A DNA stretch of 53,043 nucleotides from CAZJAD01 sp964543855 (GTDB lineage: Bacteria; Electryoneota; RPQS01; DYHQ01): NCBI GenBank assembly GCA_964543855.1, contig CAZJAD010000008.1, positions 1-53,043 of the forward strand. Reading direction: 5' to 3'. Made by a program: the position numbers and the translations under genes. The notes under the pieces were generated by a model. It ran no database searches. It had not been told where the DNA came from and saw only the letters and a list, made by a program, of their open reading frames with translations. This document shows positions 26,452-34,736 of the stretch, piece after piece; within the stretch, counting starts at the first letter, position 1; every line of letters begins with the position of its first letter.

Positions 26452-29247
26452 TCACTTGAGGGAGCGGGAGACAACCGGCACTTTCCCTTCGTCGACAATC
26501 GTGATCCCTCGCTCGCGTGGCACAATTCGTACCGTGATCTCTTCGCGAGCGCCGGGCTTGAGGAGGATATCGAACACATTCCGTTCGAGGTTGTGGAAAG
26601 GTGGCAGGCCCTCGGGCGAGACTTCAAGCACCCATCTGCCCGGGCGCAGTCTATCGAAAGAGAACCTGCCGCGATGATCCGTAGCGAGGTGGATGACTTC
26701 CGTGTCGCTGCGCAGCTCCAGATGGAGATTGGGCTGACTGCGCAATCGCGTCAGTTCCCGATCTGCCTCATCTTCCTCCTCGCTGGTTCTTCCTTGCTCG
26801 ATAAGGATACCACGATTGCTTGCGGCCTCGGCAAGTCCAAACATCGCTGCTTCCCCCCGGATTGCGGCGCCGCGTACCACTCCAAGATCCATCTTCTCGC
26901 TCCGGCCACCTCGAACCGAGACCTGGATGGGAGCCTTCGGCACAGTCACTCGGTGAAGCCCGATACTTGCATTGTCGACCTGCAGGTAGTGTATCCCCGG
27001 TGATACGGATGGGAACATGAAATTCCCTTTCCCGTCTGTCAGAGCCGTTAAGTCTCCCAGCGTGAGTACAACCCCGGAGATGCCGTCATGCTCCGGATCT
27101 TCCAGGTCATACACTCGTCCCTTCACGCAGCCCGCGTGCTTCTGTTTCCCGACAGGCATTCCCACCGGAATTTCATAGCCGATCATGTAGGATGTTCCGT
27201 CCACGAAGTTGTCTTCTTCGTAGTCGAGTTTGCGGTACCGGAATGAAACGACATGATTGCGATAGATGGAGTATCTCGTCTCGATGCGCAGTTGGTCGTT
27301 CTTCAAGGCCGGTTCGGTGCTCCAGTTGCTTTTCTGGAAGCTGACCAGAAGCGAGAGCCGTCGGAAGGGCCTCACGCGTGCCGTGAAGGCGCCGGTCTGG
27401 CTCCGCTTCGAATTCATCGAAAAACCGGCATGGCCCGTTTGAAACGAGCCGCTGTAGCTCTGCCATGCATCCGGCGTGAATGTCGCGCCAAAACCGTAGC
27501 GCTCCCAGTCCTCATCTGTGTCCTGCAGATGGTCTGTCCAGATTCCACGCTTAGCGGACGCGTTCAGTGTGAGCGCGTTCATGTTGTGCCGCAGTCTCAC
27601 GCCAGCCGCACGCCCCGTATAGTCGAAACCGGAGGAGGGCAGTTCGTCGCTACGGGCAAGCTCCTCCAAGTAGAGCGTGGCCGTCGTCGGAAAAGGAAAT
27701 GTGTAGGTGAATCCTGACTGGATATTTCTCTCCCGGATCGCCGTAAGCTGGGTCGTGTCCTTCTCGAGATTCTGAGCCAGAGACTGATAAGAAGCATAGT
27801 ATTGGAGATCTTTCAGCACGGGAACATGGATTGCCGCGAGATTGTGGTCTTGGTCACAATAGTAGCCCGGAAAATCCCGATCTGCATAAATTTTCTCAAG
27901 CGAGACTCGCGCTTTTTGGACTCGGCCATCCACGCGGACACGGACCGCACTGGCCGGTTTGCTGTAACTGTCCTCTCGCTCACCTGCAGCGTATTCGATT
28001 TCCGTGCTCAGGTTTCTGATGGGGGTGATCGCAGACGACAGCCCGAACATGCCGCGACGCGAGGAGTCCGTCGTCTTGTCCAGATAATTCAGTTGCACAT
28101 TGAACAGATCCCCCACAGAATAGCCCACGAACGCCGCTGTTTGTTCCATATCCGGGTATTTGGATCTCGATTTGAACGAATAGCCCCCAGCACTGAAATG
28201 CCCGCGACGCACACTCCCGAGCGCACCTCGTCCCAAGCGGTGCCGCTCCAGGAGTGGAGACAGGCTGAACAACTGGTCCCCAAGGCGGAGTTCCCCGGAT
28301 TCGTGCCGTACGCCGACGAAGTATTCGTCACGCTCTCCAAACAGGTTCTTTTCGAGGTCTCGAGGCCCTTGGAACCGATAATCGATGGCGTAGTTGCCCG
28401 TCGGATCGAGTGTCCCTCGGCCCGAATACTCCACTTGGAAAGCACCCTCCTCGTCATTGGCGACAAACCGTGAGATGATTCGCGAGGGAACACGGTGATA
28501 GAGATCCTCCGCCGGAGGAGCTCGCGGAACAATCTCCACGGCGGTGCTGGCTCTGATTGACTTCGGATGATTGACGGAATCCGATACGCTTGCGGTCAAG
28601 ACAAGCCGGTCGGTAATTCGACGCCGGGTATTTCGATCCGTTATCACAATCGCTGTGATCAGATAGCTTTCGTTTGGCTGGGTGTGCAACTGCGAGTGGC
28701 TCAGGTGCGCGGGAAAGCCAGCCGAACTCTCGATGTCCAGAGTGACGATACACGGAGTGTTGCTCCGGTTAGCAATCTGGAATAGCGCACTGTATTCATG
28801 ACCCGCAAGAACCCGTTGGGGCACATCGATCGGCATGATGTCGAGCTTGACCACCGGAAGAACGACCACATCGGTTTCATACCGACTGTTGCTGGCTGAA
28901 GTGCGATCCTTCGCAACATAAGTCAGCCCGTAGCGGCCGGGCGAGGCGTCTGCTGGAATCGCGATACCAATAAGCCGCAGGTCACGCTGCTCAGGCATGA
29001 GTGAAAACAAGGAATCCTCGATGATGACCTGCCACCCTTGCGGCAGCAGAACATGCTCCAGAATCTCACGCGTTTCATCGGATGGGTTCGTAACGAGAAA
29101 GGCACGCGTCAAGAAGGCGGGGGCTTCGACCTCTACGCAGATCGTATCGCCTGTTTCAATGCGCAGCTTCGCATCGCCAGCCGCGAGTGGAGTCGTGGCG
29201 GCCAGAAATAATGCGAGCGCAAGAAATGAATACCAAAACAATCGCAA
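26452..29247 (-). CDS. Usher-like outer-membrane protein (divergent chaperone-usher system)
   Basis: The 931-residue protein starts at TTG 29247, four bases after the stop of the chaperone-like gene, so it is probably translationally coupled. Signal peptide 1-24. Two Ig-like/NEW3-type domains occupy ~25-240. Residues ~250-700 are a long run of amphipathic strands fitting a large beta barrel. It includes GELRLGDQLFSLSPLLER followed by GRGAL, reminiscent of the 'LRLGD...F...FRGA' element of fimbrial ushers. The C-terminus has two carboxypeptidase-regulatory/SpaA-like sandwiches (~705-775, GCVKGRVYDLEDPEHDGISG; ~790-915), in the position of usher C-terminal domains. Length is near that of ushers (800-900). 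The N-terminus differs from FimD. Usher function is inferred from architecture plus the adjacent chaperone and subunit genes; an alternative is a stand-alone surface barrel. Confidence 0.55.
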   Translation of the reverse strand: MRLFWYSFLALALFLAATTPLAAGDAKLRIETGDTICVEVEAPAFLTRAFLVTNPSDETREILEHVLLPQGWQVIIEDSLFSLMPEQRDLRLIGIAIPADASPGRYGLTYVAKDRTSASNSRYETDVVVLPVVKLDIMPIDVPQRVLAGHEYSALFQIANRSNTPCIVTLDIESSAGFPAHLSHSQLHTQPNESYLITAIVITDRNTRRRITDRLVLTASVSDSVNHPKSIRASTAVEIVPRAPPAEDLYHRVPSRIISRFVANDEEGAFQVEYSGRGTLDPTGNYAIDYRFQGPRDLEKNLFGERDEYFVGVRHESGELRLGDQLFSLSPLLERHRLGRGALGSVRRGHFSAGGYSFKSRSKYPDMEQTAAFVGYSVGDLFNVQLNYLDKTTDSSRRGMFGLSSAITPIRNLSTEIEYAAGEREDSYSKPASAVRVRVDGRVQKARVSLEKIYADRDFPGYYCDQDHNLAAIHVPVLKDLQYYASYQSLAQNLEKDTTQLTAIRERNIQSGFTYTFPFPTTATLYLEELARSDELPSSGFDYTGRAAGVRLRHNMNALTLNASAKRGIWTDHLQDTDEDWERYGFGATFTPDAWQSYSGSFQTGHAGFSMNSKRSQTGAFTARVRPFRRLSLLVSFQKSNWSTEPALKNDQLRIETRYSIYRNHVVSFRYRKLDYEEDNFVDGTSYMIGYEIPVGMPVGKQKHAGCVKGRVYDLEDPEHDGISGVVLTLGDLTALTDGKGNFMFPSVSPGIHYLQVDNASIGLHRVTVPKAPIQVSVRGGRSEKMDLGVVRGAAIRGEAAMFGLAEAASNRGILIEQGRTSEEEDEADRELTRLRSQPNLHLELRSDTEVIHLATDHRGRFSFDRLRPGRWVLEVSPEGLPPFHNLERNVFDILLKPGAREEITVRIVPRERGITIVDEGKVPVVSRSLK

Positions 29248-29250
29248 GGT

Positions 29251-30066
29251 TCAAAATTCCAAATCGTACTTAGCCCCAAGAACGTTTCTATCTCCATTGT
29301 CCAAGACAACCAAGGCCTTGTATTTCCCGGTATGAACGCTGCTAAGGTGAATGCGGAACCTGACGGAAGTTCCCGGAAAGATGCGCCGCTTTTCACTCTC
29401 AAAACGCCCCACATGACGCCCACTCGTGTCGTAAAGCTCCATCCATGCAATCGGCACAGCCCATCGCTCGCCGACATTCTCGACATCTACCTGCAGTTCT
29501 TTCTCTTCGTTCTCTCCGATCACGAGTTGAGTGCCCGTGAAACTCAAGCGATGATGGCCGGTTTCGCCGATGTGTGTAATGCACTGGATTCCATACCGGA
29601 TCACCTGCCGCACCCCAGCCTGATTGCGCTGCAAATCACTCGGCAGATTGATAGAGGAATTGACCTCCTCAACCATGAGCAGGCTCCAGAAAGTCCCGAT
29701 GAGTGATGAGTCTTCGGGTACATTGATCTCGTAGCTCACCTGCGAACTCTCGTGCGGTGGCACCTCCAACTGCGAGGGGCTGAAGGTAATCCAATCGGCA
29801 TTGGATCGCTCCAGCGTACCGGCATCGCCGTACTCGTTGCTACCATCGCTGAAACACAGGTAGTCCGTCTGGTAGATGATGACTTCCTGGAACTCGTTTC
29901 CATCATTGGCAAGAGTGATGGTACCGCGGTAGGATTCGCCGACGCGTGCCTCTTCTTCAATTGTCAGTGTTCCCACCGTGACTCCGGCTTCGCAGCGTGG
30001 CAGCACAAATAGGAGCAGTCCGCCAATGATAATTGAGATGCGCCATATCGGATTCGTCGTTCGCAT
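29251..30066 (-). CDS. Periplasmic pilus-chaperone-like protein
   Basis: The 271-residue protein starts at ATG 30066 (AAAGGAGAG upstream; the open frame extends further but lacks a site). Signal peptide 1-25 (ends PRCEA). The mature protein has the size of two Ig domains. Domain 1 starts VTVGTLTIEEEARVGESYRG and ends DWITFSPSQLEVPPHESSQV...GTFWSLLMVEEV. This parallels the chaperone pattern 'F.vtPp...l.p.e.q.lri ... lFWl.v..ip'. Domain 2 (~125-271) begins RQVIRYGIQ, as chaperones have a '+.+lP.rP'-like strand there, and ends in an Ig-like strand GKYKALVVLDNGDR. Such proteins donate a strand to fold subunits and hand them to the usher. Similarity is by pattern only. Confidence 0.55.
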   Translation of the reverse strand: MRTTNPIWRISIIIGGLLLFVLPRCEAGVTVGTLTIEEEARVGESYRGTITLANDGNEFQEVIIYQTDYLCFSDGSNEYGDAGTLERSNADWITFSPSQLEVPPHESSQVSYEINVPEDSSLIGTFWSLLMVEEVNSSINLPSDLQRNQAGVRQVIRYGIQCITHIGETGHHRLSFTGTQLVIGENEEKELQVDVENVGERWAVPIAWMELYDTSGRHVGRFESEKRRIFPGTSVRFRIHLSSVHTGKYKALVVLDNGDRNVLGAKYDLEF

Positions 30067-30089
30067 GGTCCGGCTCTCCTTTTGCCTCC

Positions 30090-30582
30090 TCACTGATTGA
30101 CAATCGTGAAAGTGATGGTGTGAATATCGGATCCAGTTCCGTCTGCCGCTGCTGACGAGGCCGTGTAGCGCGCCGTACAAGTCCCCGGATCGCCGGCGGG
30201 AACCCCGGAGGGTATGTCGACAATGAAATCTGTGGCCGTAGTTGATAGCGAGACATCACCCGCCGCGGTTCCATCGCCGGCAGACACATTCACGGCGCGA
30301 ACGACCAGACCAAAGCCCGGGGAGGCCAAGTTCGTTCGCACCGTGATCTTCTGCGTCGGATCGGATACTAGCGTTGACCACTGGAGCTGGCACACCTGAT
30401 CGGTGACTGGATCGGGTTCCTGCCCCGCTGTGGCTGAGGAAATCGTCAGCTCCACATCACCGTTCAGAACAGAGACATCGGCGCTCCGTCCTGAACTGAA
30501 AAGGAGCATTGACGCGCCGAGCGCGGCAGCACAGATGATGGCGGGCCCTGTACTTGGGCGTGCTCTGCATCGCCCGTTCCAT
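30090..30582 (-). CDS. Second fibre-subunit-like secreted protein, start region possibly frameshifted
   Basis: A paralogue of the neighbouring gene at 30589-31068. The mature part (about 130 residues) aligns with it throughout: VELTISSATAGQEPDPVTD matches ITLTISTATAGSDPDDATD. It has two matching cysteines (DQVCQLQW, GTCTARY) and the end TGSDIHTITFTIVNQ. The hydrophobic signal core IICAAALGASMLLFSS is in frame, but no ATG, GTG or TTG lies just before it. An ATG at 30582, six bases after the upstream stop, opens a frame (MERAMQSTPKYRA) that would make an ideal signal-peptide start if one base were removed near 30541-30548. So there is either an assembly error, a real frameshift, or an unusual start. 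Probable role: exported structural or adhesive subunit. Confidence 0.55.
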
Positions 30583-30588
30583 GCCCGA

Positions 30589-31068
30589 TTAGGCGGCCGT
30601 GATGGTGTAAGTGATCGTATGGACATCCGAACCGGTCCCTTCAGCGGCGGTGGCGGATGCCGTGTAACCCAGTGTGCAGCCGCCGGTCGTCGTCGCAACA
30701 CCCGTCACAAAATCTGTAGCGGTAGTGCTGACAGTCACTTCAGCGGCGGCGGTCCCCCCGGTGACGCCGGTGGCCACAACTTTCAAGGTGAAAGTAGGGG
30801 CCGCTTCACTTGTAACCACGGTGATTTTCTTGCTCGCCTCGTTCGTGGTCCATGCAAGTGTGCAGGTGGCGTCGGTAGCGTCATCGGGATCGGAACCCGC
30901 TGTGGCGGTGCTGATCGTCAGCGTAATGTTGCCGCCAGCGATTGCCGCTTCGTTGATTGCGTTGACGGTGACCGTGACCTGGTGGTTGTCATTGTCAGCC
31001 GCCGGGGTCGGCCCAACCAGGCTGACAATCAGGATCACGGATGCCAGGATCATCCAAATAGACTTCAT
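30589..31068 (-). CDS. Fibre-subunit-like small secreted protein
   Basis: The 159-residue protein starts at ATG 31068, with GAGAGG upstream. Signal peptide 1-23 (ends TPA-AD). The mature domain is Thr/Ala/Val-rich, all-beta, and low in charge. It has one cysteine in DATCTLAWTTNEASKKITV and a second in TGGCTLGYTA, a spacing that would allow a single disulfide. The last strand is GSDVHTITYTITAA, an alternating hydrophobic end as in subunits folded by strand exchange. It is the first of four co-directional genes: two subunits, chaperone-like, usher-like. I do not recognise a named family; it may be related in fold to spore-coat-U/Csu-type subunits. The role as pilin or surface coat is inferred. 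Confidence 0.6.
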   Translation of the reverse strand: MKSIWMILASVILIVSLVGPTPAADNDNHQVTVTVNAINEAAIAGGNITLTISTATAGSDPDDATDATCTLAWTTNEASKKITVVTSEAAPTFTLKVVATGVTGGTAAAEVTVSTTATDFVTGVATTTGGCTLGYTASATAAEGTGSDVHTITYTITAA

Positions 31069-31565
31069 AGCGTGCCTCTCGGATATGATGTTAGACTCGG
31101 AATTCCAATTACAATAATATGTTTATAAAAGAGATGCAGCGGTGGTGCGATTCGCCCATCGCAGATCCTCTGTATCACTTATCGGTAAGTCGCTGTAATG
31201 CTTTAGACGCACCCGTGCCAGACGACGAGGTGAATGGCTTCCGAGCGATTCACGCACAATTCAGGCAGACAGTTTTCAGCTCACCCGCTCACAACCGTCA
31301 CTCTATGGCCGTGGTTAAGTCATCTTCCTCATGTCCTTTAGGCTGACAAGTCGTGGATCGCCTCGGCAAACTGGTTTCCAGAGTCCATATCAGATGCTTA
31401 TGCTATTGTTTATTATGTCCGTAACGGGTTCGCGACGCAGCCCCAATCGCCAGTTCGCCGTCCGAGAAGCCAGTTCGGCTCAAAGCGGGAACCTCGGACG
31501 CGATTCGGGGTTGAATACTTACTATGCTACATTGTCAAAATGAACAGATTAAGCCGCATGAGGCG
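31069..31565. other. Intergenic region between the divergent subunit and MarR genes
   Basis: About 500 bases with no convincing gene; a 75-codon open frame at 31119 lacks support. AT-rich sequence at 31105-31130 probably contains the minus-strand promoter of the subunit operon, but I could not place -35/-10 hexamers cleanly. The MarR-proximal part contains a strong inverted repeat (31459-31500). Confidence 0.5.
31459..31500. repeat. Inverted repeat (8-bp perfect arms with inner hairpin) upstream of the MarR gene
   Basis: CGTCCGAG at 31459-31466 pairs with CTCGGACG at 31493-31500. Inside, AGCC-AGTTC-GGCT forms a second small hairpin. It lies 65 bases before the MarR start. It could be a leader structure, a terminator of upstream transcription, or a regulator site. 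Confidence 0.4.
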
Positions 31566-32051
31566 ATGAAGGCTTCACACGAGACGAATCTAGGGCATCT
31601 GTGCGCGAGGGTCGCGCAGGCCTTCCGCGCGGAGATGGACAGGCGGACCCAGGAGGTGGGTCTTCATTTCACCGAGGCGATTGTTCTCCTCTGCCTGCAC
31701 CATCGCGGTCCCAGCTCCCTTGTCGAAGTGGCGCGATACATGGGTCGTGCGCACCCCTCAACCCTCCGGCAGATTGACGGACTGGAGAAGGCTGGCTATG
31801 TCGAGCGACAGGCCCACCCGAAGGACCGCCGGGTCAAGGTCGTGCATCTGACGGCGAAAGGAAGGGGGCAGGTGGCCATATTGGAAGAAATGGCTGAGGA
31901 TGTTCATCGGATGGCTACCGAGGGATTGAGCCAGGAAGAGACCGAGCGGTTGACATCGGACCTGCTCACACTGATCGACACACTCGGTGGTGTTCACGCG
32001 CTCGAAACTGGCTGTGTACAGCCCGCCGGCGGCGGCAGCGCGGACAAGTAG
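31566..32051 (+). CDS. MarR-family transcriptional regulator
   Basis: 161 residues from ATG 31566 (GAGG just upstream; an ATG at 31524 is in frame but without a site). The winged helix-turn-helix is clear: LVEVARYMGRAHPSTLRQIDGLEKAGYVERQAHPKDRRVKVVHLTAKGR (the DxRxxxxxLT wing). It is flanked by dimerisation helices. MarR proteins usually repress a neighbouring efflux operon and release DNA on binding small aromatic or phenolic ligands. The outer-membrane factor, adaptor and RND pump genes follow immediately on the same strand (55 bases to the next start), so it most likely controls them and itself. Confidence 0.88.
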   Translation: MKASHETNLGHLCARVAQAFRAEMDRRTQEVGLHFTEAIVLLCLHHRGPSSLVEVARYMGRAHPSTLRQIDGLEKAGYVERQAHPKDRRVKVVHLTAKGRGQVAILEEMAEDVHRMATEGLSQEETERLTSDLLTLIDTLGGVHALETGCVQPAGGGSADK

Positions 32052-32106
32052 CGCCATCCACGCGAAGAATGGCTTAGTTTCAGGAAACGGACCGAGGCTT
32101 TAAGTT

Positions 32107-33555
32107 GTGAAAAGACTCGTTATGATTCTCGCCGTGACAGCGGCGACATTTGCGCTCGCCGGATGCGGCTATTTTCAGCGGCACCATGCGCCGAGGGTCG
32201 AACCGATGCCGGAGACTTTCGCCCAGGCCCGACTGTCGGGAAGCTTCGACGACGGGCGATGGTGGCAGATGTTCGGCGACAGCACGCTCGACCGGCTGAT
32301 GGACGAGGCATTTGCCGAGAATCTCTCTCTTGAACAGGCAGCGGCTCGACTGGACCAGTATCGGGCGGCAAGTGATGTCGCACGCGCGACACTCTCGCCT
32401 ACCATATCTGCGCAGGGTAGCGTCCAGGAGGGCGAAGTTGCCATGAGTGGACTGCCGACCGGATATAAGCCGAAGCTGAGTGCCTACGACGCCAGCGCCA
32501 CTGCCTCCTATGAAGTGGATTTGTGGGGCAAGCTCTCGGCGCGGCGAGGTGCGGCTTATGCCGATTTCCTCGCGTCTGAAAATGACTTGCGCGCCATGAT
32601 TCTCTCTGTCTCCTCGCAGCTCGCGAACAGCTACTACCAGGCCGTGGAGTACCGAGCGCAACTCGCGCTGCTCGACCGCACAATTCAGTCTTACGAAGCC
32701 TATCTGGAGTTGGTAGGACGGCGATACTCGCTTGGAGTGGCTCCGTCTGTGGATGTCTACCAAGCGGAAATCGCCCTGGCACAAGCGCGCGGACAGAGAG
32801 CTCTTTATCAGGCCAATCTGGCTGCGGCGGAACATGGCTTGTCCACGCTCATCGGTCGCTATCCTCAAACGGGCAGAGTAGGTCTGCTCGACACCCTGTC
32901 GAGACCCGTTTCCGAGATTCGGCCGGGACTTCCATCGGAATTGCTGCAACGGAGGCCGGACATACGAGCCGCCTACCAGAGATTGAGCGCAGCGGACCTT
33001 CGATGGGCGGAGGCTGTTGCGGACCGCTTCCCTCGCATCACACTGACCGGCTCGGCGGGAGCCAAGACAGATGAGCTGTCCGATTTGGTGGATCCGGACG
33101 AAATCGCGTGGAATGTTGTCGCAGGTTTGGCGCTTCCAGTCTTCGAGGGAGGCAAACGAAAAGCGGAGGCTGATCGCAACGCTGCAGTGTTTCGCGAGCA
33201 AGCAGCGAAGTACAAAGAAGTGTTGCTCACAGCCTTCCGCGAGGTCGAGGACGTCCTCGTGCGCGGCGAAAAGCAGAGGGAATATGTCGCCGAGCTCGAG
33301 AAGCAGGTGGTTTCAGCGGGCAATTCGCTGCGCGCTGCGACAGATCGCTATGTACAGGGCGTATCCGACTATCTGCCGGTGCTGCTGGCACAAACCAACT
33401 TCTATTCAGCACGACGCGGTTTGCTCACCGCTAAACGGGAACTGATCTCCATGCGCGTAAGCCTCGTGACGGCGCTCGGCGGCGGTTGGACGGACGAGGT
33501 GATCAAACAGTATGAGCTCGCTCGCAAGACTCACAAGGAAAAGGGCCCGAAATGA
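32107..33555 (+). CDS. RND efflux outer-membrane lipoprotein (OprM/NodT family)
   Basis: 482 residues from GTG 32107 (GAGG upstream). It has a lipoprotein signal with lipobox LAGC (Cys20). The two outer_membrane efflux repeats include FGDSTLDRLMDEAFAENLSLEQAAARL, EVDLWGKLSARRGAAYADFLAS, LPSELLQRRPDIRAAYQRLSAAD and LTAFREVEDVL, all standard landmarks of the TolC-like channel. It forms the trimeric exit duct through the outer membrane for the adjacent pump. Its stop overlaps the adaptor start (ATGA at 33552-33555), so the three genes are an operon. It is complete and of normal length. Confidence 0.93.
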   Translation: MKRLVMILAVTAATFALAGCGYFQRHHAPRVEPMPETFAQARLSGSFDDGRWWQMFGDSTLDRLMDEAFAENLSLEQAAARLDQYRAASDVARATLSPTISAQGSVQEGEVAMSGLPTGYKPKLSAYDASATASYEVDLWGKLSARRGAAYADFLASENDLRAMILSVSSQLANSYYQAVEYRAQLALLDRTIQSYEAYLELVGRRYSLGVAPSVDVYQAEIALAQARGQRALYQANLAAAEHGLSTLIGRYPQTGRVGLLDTLSRPVSEIRPGLPSELLQRRPDIRAAYQRLSAADLRWAEAVADRFPRITLTGSAGAKTDELSDLVDPDEIAWNVVAGLALPVFEGGKRKAEADRNAAVFREQAAKYKEVLLTAFREVEDVLVRGEKQREYVAELEKQVVSAGNSLRAATDRYVQGVSDYLPVLLAQTNFYSARRGLLTAKRELISMRVSLVTALGGGWTDEVIKQYELARKTHKEKGPK

Positions 33556-34736
33556 CTCGAGCAAAACCAACATGGCTCATGAAGCTGAGACCGATCCTCA
33601 TTCTCCTCGGTGGCGTTCTCCTGATGTTCCTTCTCATCATCAGCCGCCGCAAGCTACCTCGAGATGTTGTCACATTTCCCGGCGTGCTGGTGGAAGTGAT
33701 GGAGGTCCGCCCTCAAGACAGACAGGTCACGGTTCGAGGTCATGGGACTGTCAGTCCGTCGCGCGAGATTACGCTGGCCCCTCAGGTGTCCGGGCGAGTG
33801 GAGTGGCTTCATCCCAACTTCGTCACCGGTGGCAGTTTCCGGTCCGGACAGACAATGCTCAAGATCGAATCCATAGACTATCGCCTGGCGGCCGAGAATG
33901 CCCGAGCGGCGGTGGCGCAGGCCGAGTACGGATATCAGGTCGCACAGGCCAACGCGGACATCGCCGGGCGCGAGTGGGAGCTCATGAAGCAGAATGGTCT
34001 TCCGGGATCGAATGGGGAAGATGAAAAACCGCAGGCGCTCGTTCTGCATGAGCCACAGCTCAAACAGGCCGAGGCAAACCTCGCTTCGGCTCGCGCGCAA
34101 CTGGAACTCGCCGAGTTGAATCTGTCTCGCACCGAAATCGTCGCTCCGTTTGCTTGCCGCGTTCGCAGTGAATCGGTGGACCCCGGCCAATTTGTTACAG
34201 CGGGCACCCGAGTCGCCACGCTCTATGGCACGGAGGTCGTCGAAATTGAGGTCGGGCTGCCCATCTCGGAGCTGTCGTGGATAGAGATTCCGGGTTCCAA
34301 GGCCATCGTCCGCCTTGATCTGGGGAACGGAACTCGTACATCATGGGAGGGCCGCGTGGATCGAACACTCGGCTTTGTCGATGAGGTCGGCAGGCTCGCC
34401 AGAGTTGTGGTGCAAGTCAAGAGTCCTTATGAGAAGACCGGTGATCACGATCCCGAGCTCGCCATTGGTACCTTTGTTGAAGCCGAGATTCTCGGTCGGA
34501 CGGTATCCGAGACGGTTCCTTTGCCGCGAGCCGCGGTTCACAGTGGGTCGACGGTCTGGGTCGCAAATCCCGACAGTACGCTCGACATTCGCACGGTGCA
34601 GGTACTTCGGATGACGCCGCAAGAAGTCCTGGTCGCTGATGGTCTCAAGGCCGGTGATTGGGTCGTTCTCACGCCGCTAACAGGAGTGGCGCAGGGAATG
34701 AAGCTGAGGCCGGTGGTCAGGGAGGAGACTCCATGA
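33552..34736 (+). CDS. RND efflux periplasmic adaptor (membrane fusion protein)
   Basis: The 394-residue protein has an N-terminal membrane anchor (~12-31). The lipoyl/barrel-sandwich halves are TVSPSREITLAPQVSGRVEWLHPNFVTGGSF (~60-95) and RTEIVAPFACRVRSESVDPGQFVTAGTRVATLYG (~195-230). A coiled-coil hairpin lies between them (~105-185), and beta-barrel and membrane-proximal domains follow. It links the inner-membrane pump to the outer-membrane duct. The overlap with both neighbours (ATGA at each junction) supports coordinated, equimolar synthesis. A 10-20-residue Gly/Glu-rich loop in the hairpin (GLPGSNGEDEKPQ) is a minor insertion. Substrate range cannot be read from the sequence. Confidence 0.92.
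   Translation: MTRAKPTWLMKLRPILILLGGVLLMFLLIISRRKLPRDVVTFPGVLVEVMEVRPQDRQVTVRGHGTVSPSREITLAPQVSGRVEWLHPNFVTGGSFRSGQTMLKIESIDYRLAAENARAAVAQAEYGYQVAQANADIAGREWELMKQNGLPGSNGEDEKPQALVLHEPQLKQAEANLASARAQLELAELNLSRTEIVAPFACRVRSESVDPGQFVTAGTRVATLYGTEVVEIEVGLPISELSWIEIPGSKAIVRLDLGNGTRTSWEGRVDRTLGFVDEVGRLARVVVQVKSPYEKTGDHDPELAIGTFVEAEILGRTVSETVPLPRAAVHSGSTVWVANPDSTLDIRTVQVLRMTPQEVLVADGLKAGDWVVLTPLTGVAQGMKLRPVVREETP

Noticed and set aside
31119..31346. A 75-codon frame between the subunit and MarR genes.
   Set aside because: No ribosome binding site and no recognisable pattern; it starts in the AT-rich presumed promoter region.
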